The position numbers and the translations under genes were made by a program. From assembly GCF_014287635.1 (NCBI RefSeq), contig NZ_JACOPH010000006.1, positions 62,001 through 126,000 on the forward strand: a DNA stretch of 64,000 nt. Direction: 5' to 3'. Below the pieces are notes generated by a model. That model was given only the letters and a program-made list of their open reading frames with translations, was not told where the DNA came from and made no database searches. Source of the stretch: Roseburia zhanii (GTDB lineage: Bacteria > Bacillota > Clostridia > Lachnospirales > Lachnospiraceae). This document shows, in pieces, positions 35,143-43,900 of the stretch; positions within the stretch are counted from its first letter, which is position 1, and every line of letters starts with the position of its first letter.

Positions 35143-35172
35143 ATTATACTTGACGAAAAACAGAAATGTAAA
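35143..35172 (-). promoter_or_regulatory. Promoter of the 16-kb surface/signalling locus
   Basis: TTTACA (35167-35172), 18 bp, TATAAT (35143-35148) on the minus strand, about 65 bases upstream of the first ATG. The 5' leader is AT-rich with no clear hairpin. Confidence 0.6.
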
Positions 35173-35221
35173 CTAGCCAAAGAGATAGAATTTTGTAATT
35201 AAAACAGAATTTTGTGTAAAG

Positions 35222-35258
35222 AAAAACTGCCGCAGCGGCAATATTGCCGGCGGCAGTT
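35222..35258. terminator. Terminator of the map-apt-purine permease operon
   Basis: AACTGCCGC.GGCAATATTGCC.GCGGCAGTT folds into a GC-rich stem and is followed by Ts on both strands (TTTTTCTTT on minus, GTTTTTTT on plus). It lies 14 bases after the permease stop and insulates the surface locus downstream. Confidence 0.9.
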
Positions 35259-35271
35259 CTGTTTTTTTAGC

Positions 35272-36639
35272 TTATAAGAAGATGTATTTACAAACAAATA
35301 ATACTGCAAGCACATACATAAGTGGTGTGATCTTTTCTTTCTTTCCACAGATCACGTTGATGATCACGTAAGAGATAACTCCGATTGCGATACCTTCTGA
35401 AATGCTGTACATTAACGGCATTGCGATCAGACAAAGGTATGCCGGAACTGCTTCTGTTGCATCTTCAAAATCTACTTTTAAGATTGCAGATACCATTAAG
35501 AATCCTACAAAGATCAATGCCGGTGCTGTTGCAAATCCAGGAATTGCTGTAAAGATCGGTGCGAAGAAGATTGCAAGTAAGAATAAGAATCCTGTTACAA
35601 CGGATGCTAAACCTGTTCTTGCGCCTTCACCTACACCTGCGGAGCTTTCCACGAATGTTGTAGTTGTAGATGTACCAAAAATCGCACCAACAGATGTTGC
35701 GATCGCATCTGCTAATAATGCAGGTTTGATCCTTGGAAGTTTTTCATCTTTATCTAACATACCTGCTTTAGAAGATACACCGATCAATGTTCCGATCGTA
35801 TCGAACATATCTACAAATAAGAAAGATAACAATACAACGATAAAATCAAAGATTCTGACATTGCCAAAATCTGCTGTAAAGCACTGTCCGAATGTCTTTC
35901 CGATAGAGGTAAAATCAGTAAATGCCATAGACGGATATAAGGAATAGAATCCGTTTTCCGCATCGATCGTATAGATTCCTGCTGCCTGTGCTAACATTCC
36001 AAGAATCCATGTTGCGATAATACCGATCAGAATAGAGCCTTTTACATTTTTGATATATAAAATAGCTGTTAATAACAGTCCGATCAATGCAAGTACTGCA
36101 CAGATACCCTGTGTATGCCAGCTGCCTGCAAAATCAACATATGTGATCAATGTTGAATCATTTGCTACAACAAGATGTGCGCCCTGTAAACCGATAAATG
36201 CGATGAACAGACCGATTCCGGCGCTGACACCTTTCTTTAAGGTACTAGGGATTGCATCGAAGATCGCTTCCCGTACACTGGTCAGTGATAATACGATAAA
36301 GATCAGACCTTCCACAAATACTGCCATCAATGCTACTTTCCATGAATATCCCATAGCTCCACAGACAGTAAAGGAAAAATATGCATTTAATCCCATACCC
36401 GGTGCTAATGCAAATGGATAATTTGCAAGTAAAGCCATAGCTAATGTTCCTACAAAGGATGCTAAACAGGTTGCAATCAATACGGCTGTCGGATCCATAG
36501 CAGAGCCAAATTCATTTCCCAAAAGATTTGGGTTGACAGCAAGGATATATGCCATCGTCATAAAGGTTGTAATTCCACCGATCACCTCGGTTCTTACGGT
36601 TGTACCGTTTTCACTTATTTTGAATAATTTTTCTATCAT
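35272..36639 (-). CDS. NCS2-family purine permease (AzgA-like)
   Basis: 455 residues and 12-14 membrane helices. The opening TEVIGGITTFMTMAYILAVNP is diagnostic of the AzgA/PbuG (adenine/guanine/hypoxanthine) subgroup, and GTSTTTTFVESSAGVGEGAR is the substrate-site loop. It imports purine bases with protons. It is 17 bases after apt, whose product turns adenine into AMP, so the two make a salvage pair. CAGGAG precedes the ATG. No purine riboswitch precedes it, because the gap is too short and the gene is read from an upstream promoter. Confidence 0.92.
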   Translation of the reverse strand: MIEKLFKISENGTTVRTEVIGGITTFMTMAYILAVNPNLLGNEFGSAMDPTAVLIATCLASFVGTLAMALLANYPFALAPGMGLNAYFSFTVCGAMGYSWKVALMAVFVEGLIFIVLSLTSVREAIFDAIPSTLKKGVSAGIGLFIAFIGLQGAHLVVANDSTLITYVDFAGSWHTQGICAVLALIGLLLTAILYIKNVKGSILIGIIATWILGMLAQAAGIYTIDAENGFYSLYPSMAFTDFTSIGKTFGQCFTADFGNVRIFDFIVVLLSFLFVDMFDTIGTLIGVSSKAGMLDKDEKLPRIKPALLADAIATSVGAIFGTSTTTTFVESSAGVGEGARTGLASVVTGFLFLLAIFFAPIFTAIPGFATAPALIFVGFLMVSAILKVDFEDATEAVPAYLCLIAMPLMYSISEGIAIGVISYVIINVICGKKEKITPLMYVLAVLFVCKYIFL

Positions 36640-36656
36640 ACTTTTCTCTCCTGATA

Positions 36657-37181
36657 TTATTTGCCTTCGTATGTGATCACGGATGATACATCATACTTTG
36701 CAAGCTTGTCCCTGCCTTTTAAGCCGGCAAGTTCCATTAAGAAAATGATCTTCACCACTTCGCCGCCTAAACGTTCGATCAGTTTGGTACAGGCTTCGAT
36801 CGTTCCGCCTGTTGCGATCAGATCATCTACTAATACTGCCTTTTGTCCCGGCAGAATAGAGTCTTTATGCATCTCAATCTCTGCACTTCCATATTCAAGA
36901 TCATACTTTTCAGATATTGTTTCACAAGGAAGTTTGCCTTTTTTTCTTACAGGTACAAATGGTTTGCCAAGGGCATATGCGATCGGCACTCCGAAAATGA
37001 ATCCTCTTGATTCTGTTCCGACAACAACATCAAAATCAACGCCGTCTAATAGTTTTATCATGGAATCGATCGCAAGTTTTAAGCCGTCTGCATCCTGTAA
37101 AACACTTGTAATATCTCTGAATATAATTCCTTTTTCCGGAAAATCCGGTATGCTTCTTACATATTCTTCAATCTTCTTCAT
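36657..37181 (-). CDS. apt: Adenine phosphoribosyltransferase
   Basis: 174 residues. KIEEYVRSIPDFPEKGIIFR is the standard N-terminus. The PRPP-binding loop is AVLVDDLIATGGT, and ESRGFIFG is the adenine-site motif. It converts adenine and PRPP to AMP. The start at 37181 has AGGAGG eight bases upstream, and the longer reading would overlap the map stop. It is co-transcribed between map and the purine permease. Confidence 0.95.
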   Translation of the reverse strand: MKKIEEYVRSIPDFPEKGIIFRDITSVLQDADGLKLAIDSMIKLLDGVDFDVVVGTESRGFIFGVPIAYALGKPFVPVRKKGKLPCETISEKYDLEYGSAEIEMHKDSILPGQKAVLVDDLIATGGTIEACTKLIERLGGEVVKIIFLMELAGLKGRDKLAKYDVSSVITYEGK

Positions 37182-37199
37182 CTGTGCACCTCCTTTCAC

Positions 37200-38075
37200 C
37201 TAGTATGAAATGATCTCGTACCCGTCTTCTGTTACTAAGACCTGTACTTCCCATTGCGCAGATGGTTTGCCATCTTCTGTATAGACTGTCCAGTCATTTT
37301 CATCGTCTACATAGATCTCCACTCTGCCCATATTGATCATTGGCTCGATCGTAAACATCATGCCCGGAACCATCAGCATCTCTGTGCCTTTCCTGCTATT
37401 GTAACTAACCCATGGATCTTCGTGAAATTCCAGTCCCACTCCATGTCCTCCGATCTCACGAACTACGGTATATCCATGTGAATAAGCATAATCATGGATC
37501 GCCTGTCCCATATCACCAAGGAATCCCCATGGTTTTACTTCCTTTAGTCCTACATCTAAACACTCTCTTGCAACTTCTACTAATCTTTTCTTCTCAGGAC
37601 TTACGTCCCCGATACAAAACATTCTCGAAGAATCGGAAAAATAACCATTCAATATAGTAGAAACATCTACATTGACAATATCGCCATCCTGCAAGATCTC
37701 ATCTTCTGATGGGATTCCATGGCATACCTGATCATTGACCGATACGCACACACTCTTTGGAAATCCCTGATAATTAAGGGGTGCCGGATATCCACCCATA
37801 CTAAGTGTCTTTTCATGCACTAAGGTATTGATCTCCTCCGTACTCATGCCTGCCTTAATATTCTCTGCTACATAATCCAGAACTGCGATATTGATCTTCG
37901 CACTTTCTTTGATCCCTGCGATCTGTTCTGCATTCTTGATCAGTTCGTGATCCGGTACGATATGACCTGCATCACGGATCCTTGCTATCTTTTCATCGAA
38001 AGCCTGATGGCAGGCTTTATACTTTTTACCGCTTTTACACCAACATGGATCATTTCTTCCTATTTTTACTGACAT
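37200..38075 (-). CDS. map: Type I methionine aminopeptidase with SEC-C zinc motif
   Basis: 291 residues. An N-terminal SEC-C segment, GRNDPCWCKSGKKYKACH, precedes the catalytic domain. Metal ligands are in GDIVNVDVSTILNGYFSDSS (two Asp), GHGVGLEFHEDP (His) and FTIEPMIN (Glu), with the final Glu in SAQWEVQVLVTEDG. It removes the initiator methionine. The SEC-C form is common in clostridia and may aid ribosome or SecA contact. It sits 13 bases after the SurA-like gene and directly before apt. Confidence 0.95.
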   Translation of the reverse strand: MSVKIGRNDPCWCKSGKKYKACHQAFDEKIARIRDAGHIVPDHELIKNAEQIAGIKESAKINIAVLDYVAENIKAGMSTEEINTLVHEKTLSMGGYPAPLNYQGFPKSVCVSVNDQVCHGIPSEDEILQDGDIVNVDVSTILNGYFSDSSRMFCIGDVSPEKKRLVEVARECLDVGLKEVKPWGFLGDMGQAIHDYAYSHGYTVVREIGGHGVGLEFHEDPWVSYNSRKGTEMLMVPGMMFTIEPMINMGRVEIYVDDENDWTVYTEDGKPSAQWEVQVLVTEDGYEIISY

Positions 38076-38088
38076 CTTTTTTTAGCCT

Positions 38089-38757
38089 CTAATCTAATAT
38101 AATATTTCCAAAATCCAAACGTTTCCAGAGTTTCTCGTTAACCTTATAAGTATGCTCATCTAGTACGTCCTGATACATACTTCCTTCCACATTATACTCC
38201 CTGTAGTCAACCCCATTTGTATCTGCAAGCAGCTGCTGTGCTTTCTGAGCCAGTCCCATATGTATGAAGGTATCATCGATCTCTCCCTTCGATACACCAA
38301 GCCGCTTTTGTCCTTCTTCCTCTAAATCGTTCCAGAAATCATCTGCTTTATTTTCTACATACTGCTTTTCATCTTCGGAAAGTGACAGTTCTTCTTCCTC
38401 TGCCATCCGGTAAAAGATCACATCATGTACTGCCATATCCATTGCAGTATCTTTCGCTTCAATACGGATAAAAGAACCATTTGTATGCAGATTCCAGAAT
38501 TCATTTGTATGCTCAAGATCATATACTTTTGCCTGTTCCTGTGTCGTCTGCTCTTTATATGCTAAATAAAAAGCAATATCCCTAAATGTATAAGGCTCTC
38601 CATCGACGGTAACTGCAACATCTTCCATATGATCGGCATATTCTACCTTCTGCATCCGTTTTGCCCGTACAACGCAGGCAATGATACTTGCGATAAATAA
38701 TACAATGAACGCAAGAAGAAAAATGGTGGTCTGGCGTTTTTCTCTTTTTCCTGCCAT
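38089..38757 (-). CDS. Membrane-anchored SurA-N/PrsA-like protein
   Basis: 222 residues. An N-terminal membrane helix (FLLAFIVLFIASIIACVV) is followed by VAVTVDGEPYTFRDIAFYLA, which resembles the start of SurA/PrsA chaperone domains. A helical body with SLSEDEKQYVENKADDFWND comes next. No parvulin (PPIase) domain follows, so it may be a chaperone-only form. The family assignment is from pattern alone. It is 7 bases after yqeY and 13 before map, and so shares their operon. Confidence 0.65.
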   Translation of the reverse strand: MAGKREKRQTTIFLLAFIVLFIASIIACVVRAKRMQKVEYADHMEDVAVTVDGEPYTFRDIAFYLAYKEQTTQEQAKVYDLEHTNEFWNLHTNGSFIRIEAKDTAMDMAVHDVIFYRMAEEEELSLSEDEKQYVENKADDFWNDLEEEGQKRLGVSKGEIDDTFIHMGLAQKAQQLLADTNGVDYREYNVEGSMYQDVLDEHTYKVNEKLWKRLDFGNIILD

Positions 38758-38764
38758 ACTCTAT

Positions 38765-39202
38765 TTACTGACAAAGTTTTGCAACTACCTGATTGATGAC
38801 TTTGCCGTCTGCCTTTCCTTTTAATTCCGGCATGACTGTTTTCATGATCTGTCCTTTATTGCCGGATGCAAGTACTTCTGAGAATTTCTCTTTTAAAATC
38901 TGCTCTACTTCTTCTGCAGATAAAAGCTGTGGTGCATACTCATTGATCACATCATAACGGTATTTATATTCTTCTAAGAGATCTGTTCTGTCTGCCGGAC
39001 AGCTGTCAATCTGCTCTTTGACTGTCTTTAACTCTTTTAAGATCACACGGTCTACTAATTCTTCCCTGATATCATCTCTGCATCCTTCATCGATCGCCGC
39101 TTTTTTTACTGCGGAGATCAGAGAGGAAATCGCATCCTTTCTGTTCTTCTCTCTTGCTTTCATGGCTGCTATCATATCTTTTTGTAATGTTTCTATCTGC
39201 AT
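38765..39202 (-). CDS. yqeY: GatB/YqeY domain protein
   Basis: 145 residues, full length for YqeY. LQKDMIAAMKAREKNRKDAI, VDRVILKELKTVKEQIDSC and the end GKADGKVINQVVAKLCQ match the helical GatB-tail fold. In other bacteria it is thought to bind tRNA, but its role is unsettled. The site AAGGAG lies before the ATG. The 106 bases upstream (39203-39308) hold a small GCTGC/GCAGC hairpin near 39274-39292 and no clear promoter. Confidence 0.9.
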   Translation of the reverse strand: MQIETLQKDMIAAMKAREKNRKDAISSLISAVKKAAIDEGCRDDIREELVDRVILKELKTVKEQIDSCPADRTDLLEEYKYRYDVINEYAPQLLSAEEVEQILKEKFSEVLASGNKGQIMKTVMPELKGKADGKVINQVVAKLCQ

Positions 39203-39308
39203 ATTGCTTCTCCTTTTCCCCTGTGGGGTCCTTTCTATTAAAATATGATTTACTTTTATTTTGATACCTGATCGCTCCGCTGCTGCGCAGCTTCCGCAAT
39301 GCTACACT

Positions 39309-40550
39309 CTATAGCACTCTCCGTACGGCTACGATCGTACGGTATGTTGCGGAACTTGTTGTAATACCGACTGCGGTACTCTGTGCATGTACGATCTGTC
39401 CGCCGCCCATATAGATTGCAACATGACCGGAATAACAGATCAGATCCCCGGGCTGTGCATTGGCATAGCTGACCGCTTTACCGCAGCCCTGCAACGCGCC
39501 GGAACTGTGTGGCAGGCTGACACCGAAGTGGGCAAATACACTCATGACAAATCCCGAACAGTCTGCTCCGTTTGTCAGGCTTGTACCACCCCAGACATAT
39601 GGATTTCCTACAAACTGACATGCGTAAGATACAACGGAGCTTCCACTGACGCTTGTCGAATAGGACGGATTCTCTCCTCCACCAGAACTTCCTGTGGAAT
39701 TGGATGATGTGCCACCTGTACTGTTTCCGGTATTTCCTGTCCCGGATGTACTGCTGTTACTGTTTCCTGCGGATGCTTTTGCAGCCGCTGCCCTTGCTTT
39801 TTCTTCCTGCTCTTTCTGCTTGCGTTCTTCTTCTTTAATGATCTTATTCTGTGCTGCGATCGTCTTTTTATATGCTTCTGCTTCTGCCTGTGCAGTTGCA
39901 AGCTGGTTGTTATAATCACCCATCCTCGCTTTCTTCGCAGCTAAGACATTCTCTAATTCAGTCTGCTGTGCCGCATATTCATCCTCCATGGCTTCAAGCT
40001 CTGCTTTTTCTGTTTCCACTGTGGATTTTAAATCGGCTACCTGCTGAACCGTTGTCTGATACTGTGTCAAAAGATTCCTGTCATAATCATAGACTTCAGA
40101 TACATATTCCACACGGTTTAAAAAATCTGCCATATTTTCAGAGCCTAATAATGATTCGATCATTGCAGTATCTCCACGTTCGTACATAAACTGTATCCTC
40201 TTCTTCATGGACGCATACTGATCTGCTTCTGTCTGTTCTGCCTTTGCTAAATCTGCTGTTACCTGCTCTAGCTGTGCATTTTTACTATCTAATTCATCCT
40301 CCAGGATTCCAATATTTACCAACAGATTGACTAACTCCGCATCTTTTGCATCGATCTCGTTCTGCAGAGCCTGCTGCTGTTTCTCAATCGTTTCAATCTG
40401 ACTGTTTGCTTTATTCAAATCGGACTCTGCGGCTTTCTTGGCATCTTTCGCCTTTGACATGGTGCTCGCATTGACGGATAATACCTGTGTCATTGCCGCT
40501 GCAACAACTAACATCACTGCTAAAAACCGTTTTCCACCTTGTTTTCTCAC
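39309..40550 (-). CDS. PcsB-like secreted NlpC/P60 peptidoglycan hydrolase
   Basis: 413 residues from a GTG start. GAGGAGG lies seven bases upstream of the GTG, and the ATG 13 codons earlier has no site. A signal peptide (FLAVMLVVAAAMTQVLSVNA) is followed by a long coiled coil (about 35-250) and a Ser/Gly/Thr/Asn linker. The C-terminal NlpC/P60 domain has its nucleophile in NGADCSGF (Cys about 332) and His in SGHVAIYMGGG. It cleaves stem peptides in the wall. The coiled coil in PcsB/CwlO-type enzymes is controlled by FtsEX. It has its own strong promoter. Confidence 0.92.
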   Translation of the reverse strand: MRKQGGKRFLAVMLVVAAAMTQVLSVNASTMSKAKDAKKAAESDLNKANSQIETIEKQQQALQNEIDAKDAELVNLLVNIGILEDELDSKNAQLEQVTADLAKAEQTEADQYASMKKRIQFMYERGDTAMIESLLGSENMADFLNRVEYVSEVYDYDRNLLTQYQTTVQQVADLKSTVETEKAELEAMEDEYAAQQTELENVLAAKKARMGDYNNQLATAQAEAEAYKKTIAAQNKIIKEEERKQKEQEEKARAAAAKASAGNSNSSTSGTGNTGNSTGGTSSNSTGSSGGGENPSYSTSVSGSSVVSYACQFVGNPYVWGGTSLTNGADCSGFVMSVFAHFGVSLPHSSGALQGCGKAVSYANAQPGDLICYSGHVAIYMGGGQIVHAQSTAVGITTSSATYRTIVAVRRVL

Positions 40551-40589
40551 ATTTATCCTCCTCTTTAGAATCGGCTGTCTGCACTGCAT

Positions 40590-40618
40590 ATTATAACAGT
40601 TTCATTTTTGTTATGCAA
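40590..40618 (-). promoter_or_regulatory. Promoter of the NlpC/P60 hydrolase
   Basis: TTGCAT (40613-40618), 17 bp, TATAAT (40590-40595) on the minus strand, with the GTG start 40 bases downstream. Confidence 0.75.
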
Positions 40619-40644
40619 CCTGCAGGGGCGTCAGTTTTTGTAAT

Positions 40645-40813
40645 GTATGCACTTCTGGTTACTGTTCAGACGCAAGCTTGACACTGCGCTGTCAAGCTAT
40701 GCGCCATAGTGTTGATTATCGTGTGGATTACAGCCCCTGCCTCGTAGAGGCATTTTAAATGGGCTGTAATCGTTGCTGGTCACACTGTCAGGTGTGAACA
40801 GTATGCACTTCTG
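40645..40813. repeat. Intergenic stem-loop element, copy C, with flanking 13-bp direct repeats
   Basis: The element spans 40660-40803 and is bounded by TACTGTTCA-type inverted ends (TTACTGTTCAG and TGAACAGTA). Inside are the perfect hairpins AGCTTGACA-CTGCGC-TGTCAAGCT (40675-40698) and GATTACAGCCC...GGGCTGTAATC enclosing TGCCTC-GTA-GAGGCA. The sequence GTATGCACTTCTG occurs at both ends (40645-40657, 40801-40813), like a target-site duplication. No coding sequence is present. It has the same architecture and end sequence as copy A, with a different internal sequence. Confidence 0.7.
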
Positions 40814-40842
40814 TGCCACATTTCTTTCATGGTATCCTTTCA

Positions 40843-40890
40843 GAAATAAAAGAAACGACAGAACCGGTATTTTCCGGAACTGACGTTTCT
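40843..40890 (-). terminator. Terminator of the GH127 gene
   Basis: AGAAACG-TCAG-TTCCGG pairs with CCGG-TTCTG-TCGTTTCT, with two T-T mismatches, followed on the minus strand by TTTATTTC. It lies 66 bases after the stop. Confidence 0.7.
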
Positions 40891-40955
40891 TTATCAAGTA
40901 CTTATTCTTTTGATGGGAATATTACTTTTCTGCTTTGAGAAATCTCTTGCAGATA

Positions 40956-43900
40956 CTATTTAATTTTCACCGAACCGGCTGTCTTTGCTTTCTTTAATAA
41001 CCGCTTATAAGTTTTCAGCTGTTTATTCGGCACATCGATCGTTGCTTTCTTTGCAATTCCCTTAAATGCATTTTTACCAATTGATTTTGGTGAAGTACAA
41101 TTTATTTTTACTTTCTTTAATTTAGAATCCTTATAAAATGCCTTGGAACCAATTGATCTTACATTCTTTGGAATACTTACGCTTGTAAGTTTCTTCATAC
41201 CGGTAAATGCCTTATCCGAAATAGCTACCACTTTGCATGTTATTCCATTTACTTTAACTGTATTACTGATCGTCAGACTCTTAACTGTTTTCTTTTTTGG
41301 TGCATATGCAGTTACTTCTTTCTTATCAGCATTAGTTACTTTATATTTCACACCTTTAACCGTTGTCGTATCACCTTTTTTAATTGAAGCCTGATTATCT
41401 GGTGTTGGCTGTGGCTGCGGTGTCGGCTGTGGTTCTGGTGTCGGCTGCGGCTGCGGTGTCGGCTGTGGCTGCGGTTCTGGTGTGACAGCCATCTTAAGTC
41501 CTGCCATTGCTGCACTAAGTGTCTGATTAGCTGCATCCACTTCTGCCTGTGTTGCTGATGTATTTGTTGCAACTTTCTTTGCTGCTGCAAGTGCTTCTGC
41601 AAATACTTTCCATGTATCCGCTGTATAATCTTTTTTTGCTTTTGCTTCTGCAGATGTGATCGTTGCATTTAATGCTGCCATATCAATATCATTCTGATAT
41701 CCGGCTGTCAGACGAAGAATTCCAACACATCCTGCTTCTCCTGCGGATTTTGTCTTTATATTTAATCTGATTGCTGTTGTATTTACTGTATCAAATGAAA
41801 TTGTATTGTACTGATTTAATTTGACACTATCTTCATAACTGGTATTTACATTCGCTTTCTGCCATTCTCCGTTATCATCTAAATATTCTACACGAATCTC
41901 TTCTGGCAGATCACACCATGTCGGTGTATTCAGATCATTGACTGACCAATATACATTGAGATAATTGATGTCAATCTTATCATCCCAGTCATACTGTAAC
42001 CAGCTCCACTGACCTTTGGTATACCAGTTTCTGTATACACGTCCCTTGTTATAGGTATCTACAGAAGATTTTGGTTCCCAGTTTTTCATAATATCATATG
42101 GAGAACCATAATAATCATACAATGTATCAAATGTCAGGGAAGCAGCATATTCATAATGCTGTGGATCCATTACCGGTGGTCGGAAACTTACCGAAACAGC
42201 CACATCACCGCTGACATTCTGTACTGTATATACATTATCTTTAATCTGATCCTGCACTTCTTTTCCATTTACGACCAGTTTTCTGACTGTATATCCTTCA
42301 TTTGGCGACAGTGTGATCACTAGATCCGTGCCTTCTTTGATCATATCGGCCTGTGCATTTGTAGTAATTGAACCATTGAATTCCGTACGGTTATTTACAG
42401 TTACGTTAAACCATTGTTTTCCATCATCGGCTACCTGCAATACTTTGAAGTATGCTGTATATGCATTCTTTGCATATTCTGGTGCAAACATAGGACGGAA
42501 AGTATATCCTTTTGCAGTAAGTACCGGGAATCCATTTTTGCTGTCTGTTGAAACTTTAATGGAATCAGACAACGTATTCGAAAGGATCAGGGATGACCAT
42601 TTTGTATTATCATCTTCCGCTGCCATGACAAATGGTCCATACATAACACTTGCTACTTCTGAAGAACCAAGTTTATCCGGTGTTTTATCAAGATGAAGTG
42701 TATAAGGCATATTGATCTCAATGATATCCCCTGCTTTTATATCTGTTAATCCTACATAAGTACTGATCTCCGGATTCTGGACTTTCACTTCTCCATTGAC
42801 TTTTACTGTAAAACCATTTGTTGCCCAATATGGAACACGAAGTTTCATATTGAATGAAGATGGTGTCTTTCCTTCTATTGCAGATACTGTAAGTTTTGTA
42901 TCTTCTGAAGGATAATTTGTTTCCTGTTTAACAGTAACGCCTTTATCTTCCCATGTTACTGTAGATGGCAGATATAATCCTACATATAAGGTGTCTGCTG
43001 TTTTTACATAAGCTGCTTCCTGATATTTTACATGGTTTTCCATTCCTGTTCCATGACAGCAGGTAAAGGAATCATAATCTCCACCATAATCTCTTGTAGA
43101 ACCAGGTCCGATCGGAAGCATATAGGTTGTTCCGTTATGTTTCTTATCTGTTACATTTGGTGTCTGGGATGCAAGAATCTGATTATATAATGTCCTCTCA
43201 TAATAATCCATATATTCTGCATCATCCGGATCATAGTTATTTAACATTTTTGTAAGCTTTAACATATTATAAGCTGCACAAGTTTCACAGTTCGTTGTTC
43301 CTGCAATATTATTTGCCTGCTGATACGGCTCTGTAAATTTTTCACCGGTTCCTACACCACCGATTGAATATGCATAACGTGAAACTGTCATCTGCCAGAA
43401 GTTTTCAGCGATATCATAATATTCTACTTCCGGTTTTCCACTTTTCACAGTTGCTTCATATGTTTCCAATGCACCAATGATCTGCGGAATATGCTGATTT
43501 GCATGACGTCCTGCAATATCATCTACATTATTCTTCAACTTATTAAAGAAGTTTGTGTTGTCAAACAGTTTTGCCCCTTTAATAAATGTTTCATCTCCTG
43601 TGTACATATATAGCTGGGACATGGATTCATTAAATCCACCAAACTCTCCTGCAATATACATATCCCACATCTTTGTCAGCTGTTCCTGGCTGCATGCATT
43701 TAATCTGTTACATACCCATTTACCAATTCCGGTCGCAACTGTTAATGCTTCTTCATTACCTGTATAAGTATAAGCATCTAAGAAGCCTGCGATCAGCTTA
43801 TGTAATGTATAATATGGTGCCCAGATTCCAGAATCTGCACTTCCATATCCTACATACTTCTCCAGCAATGCAAACTGATCCGGGGAATATGCACTGATAA

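Noticed and set aside
35402..36421. Plus-strand frames opposite the purine permease
   Set aside because: They are antisense shadows caused by codon bias; the minus strand holds a clear full-length NCS2 protein.
36640..36656. Purine riboswitch before the purine permease
   Set aside because: Only 17 bases separate apt and the permease, and no riboswitch-like fold was seen further upstream in the operon.
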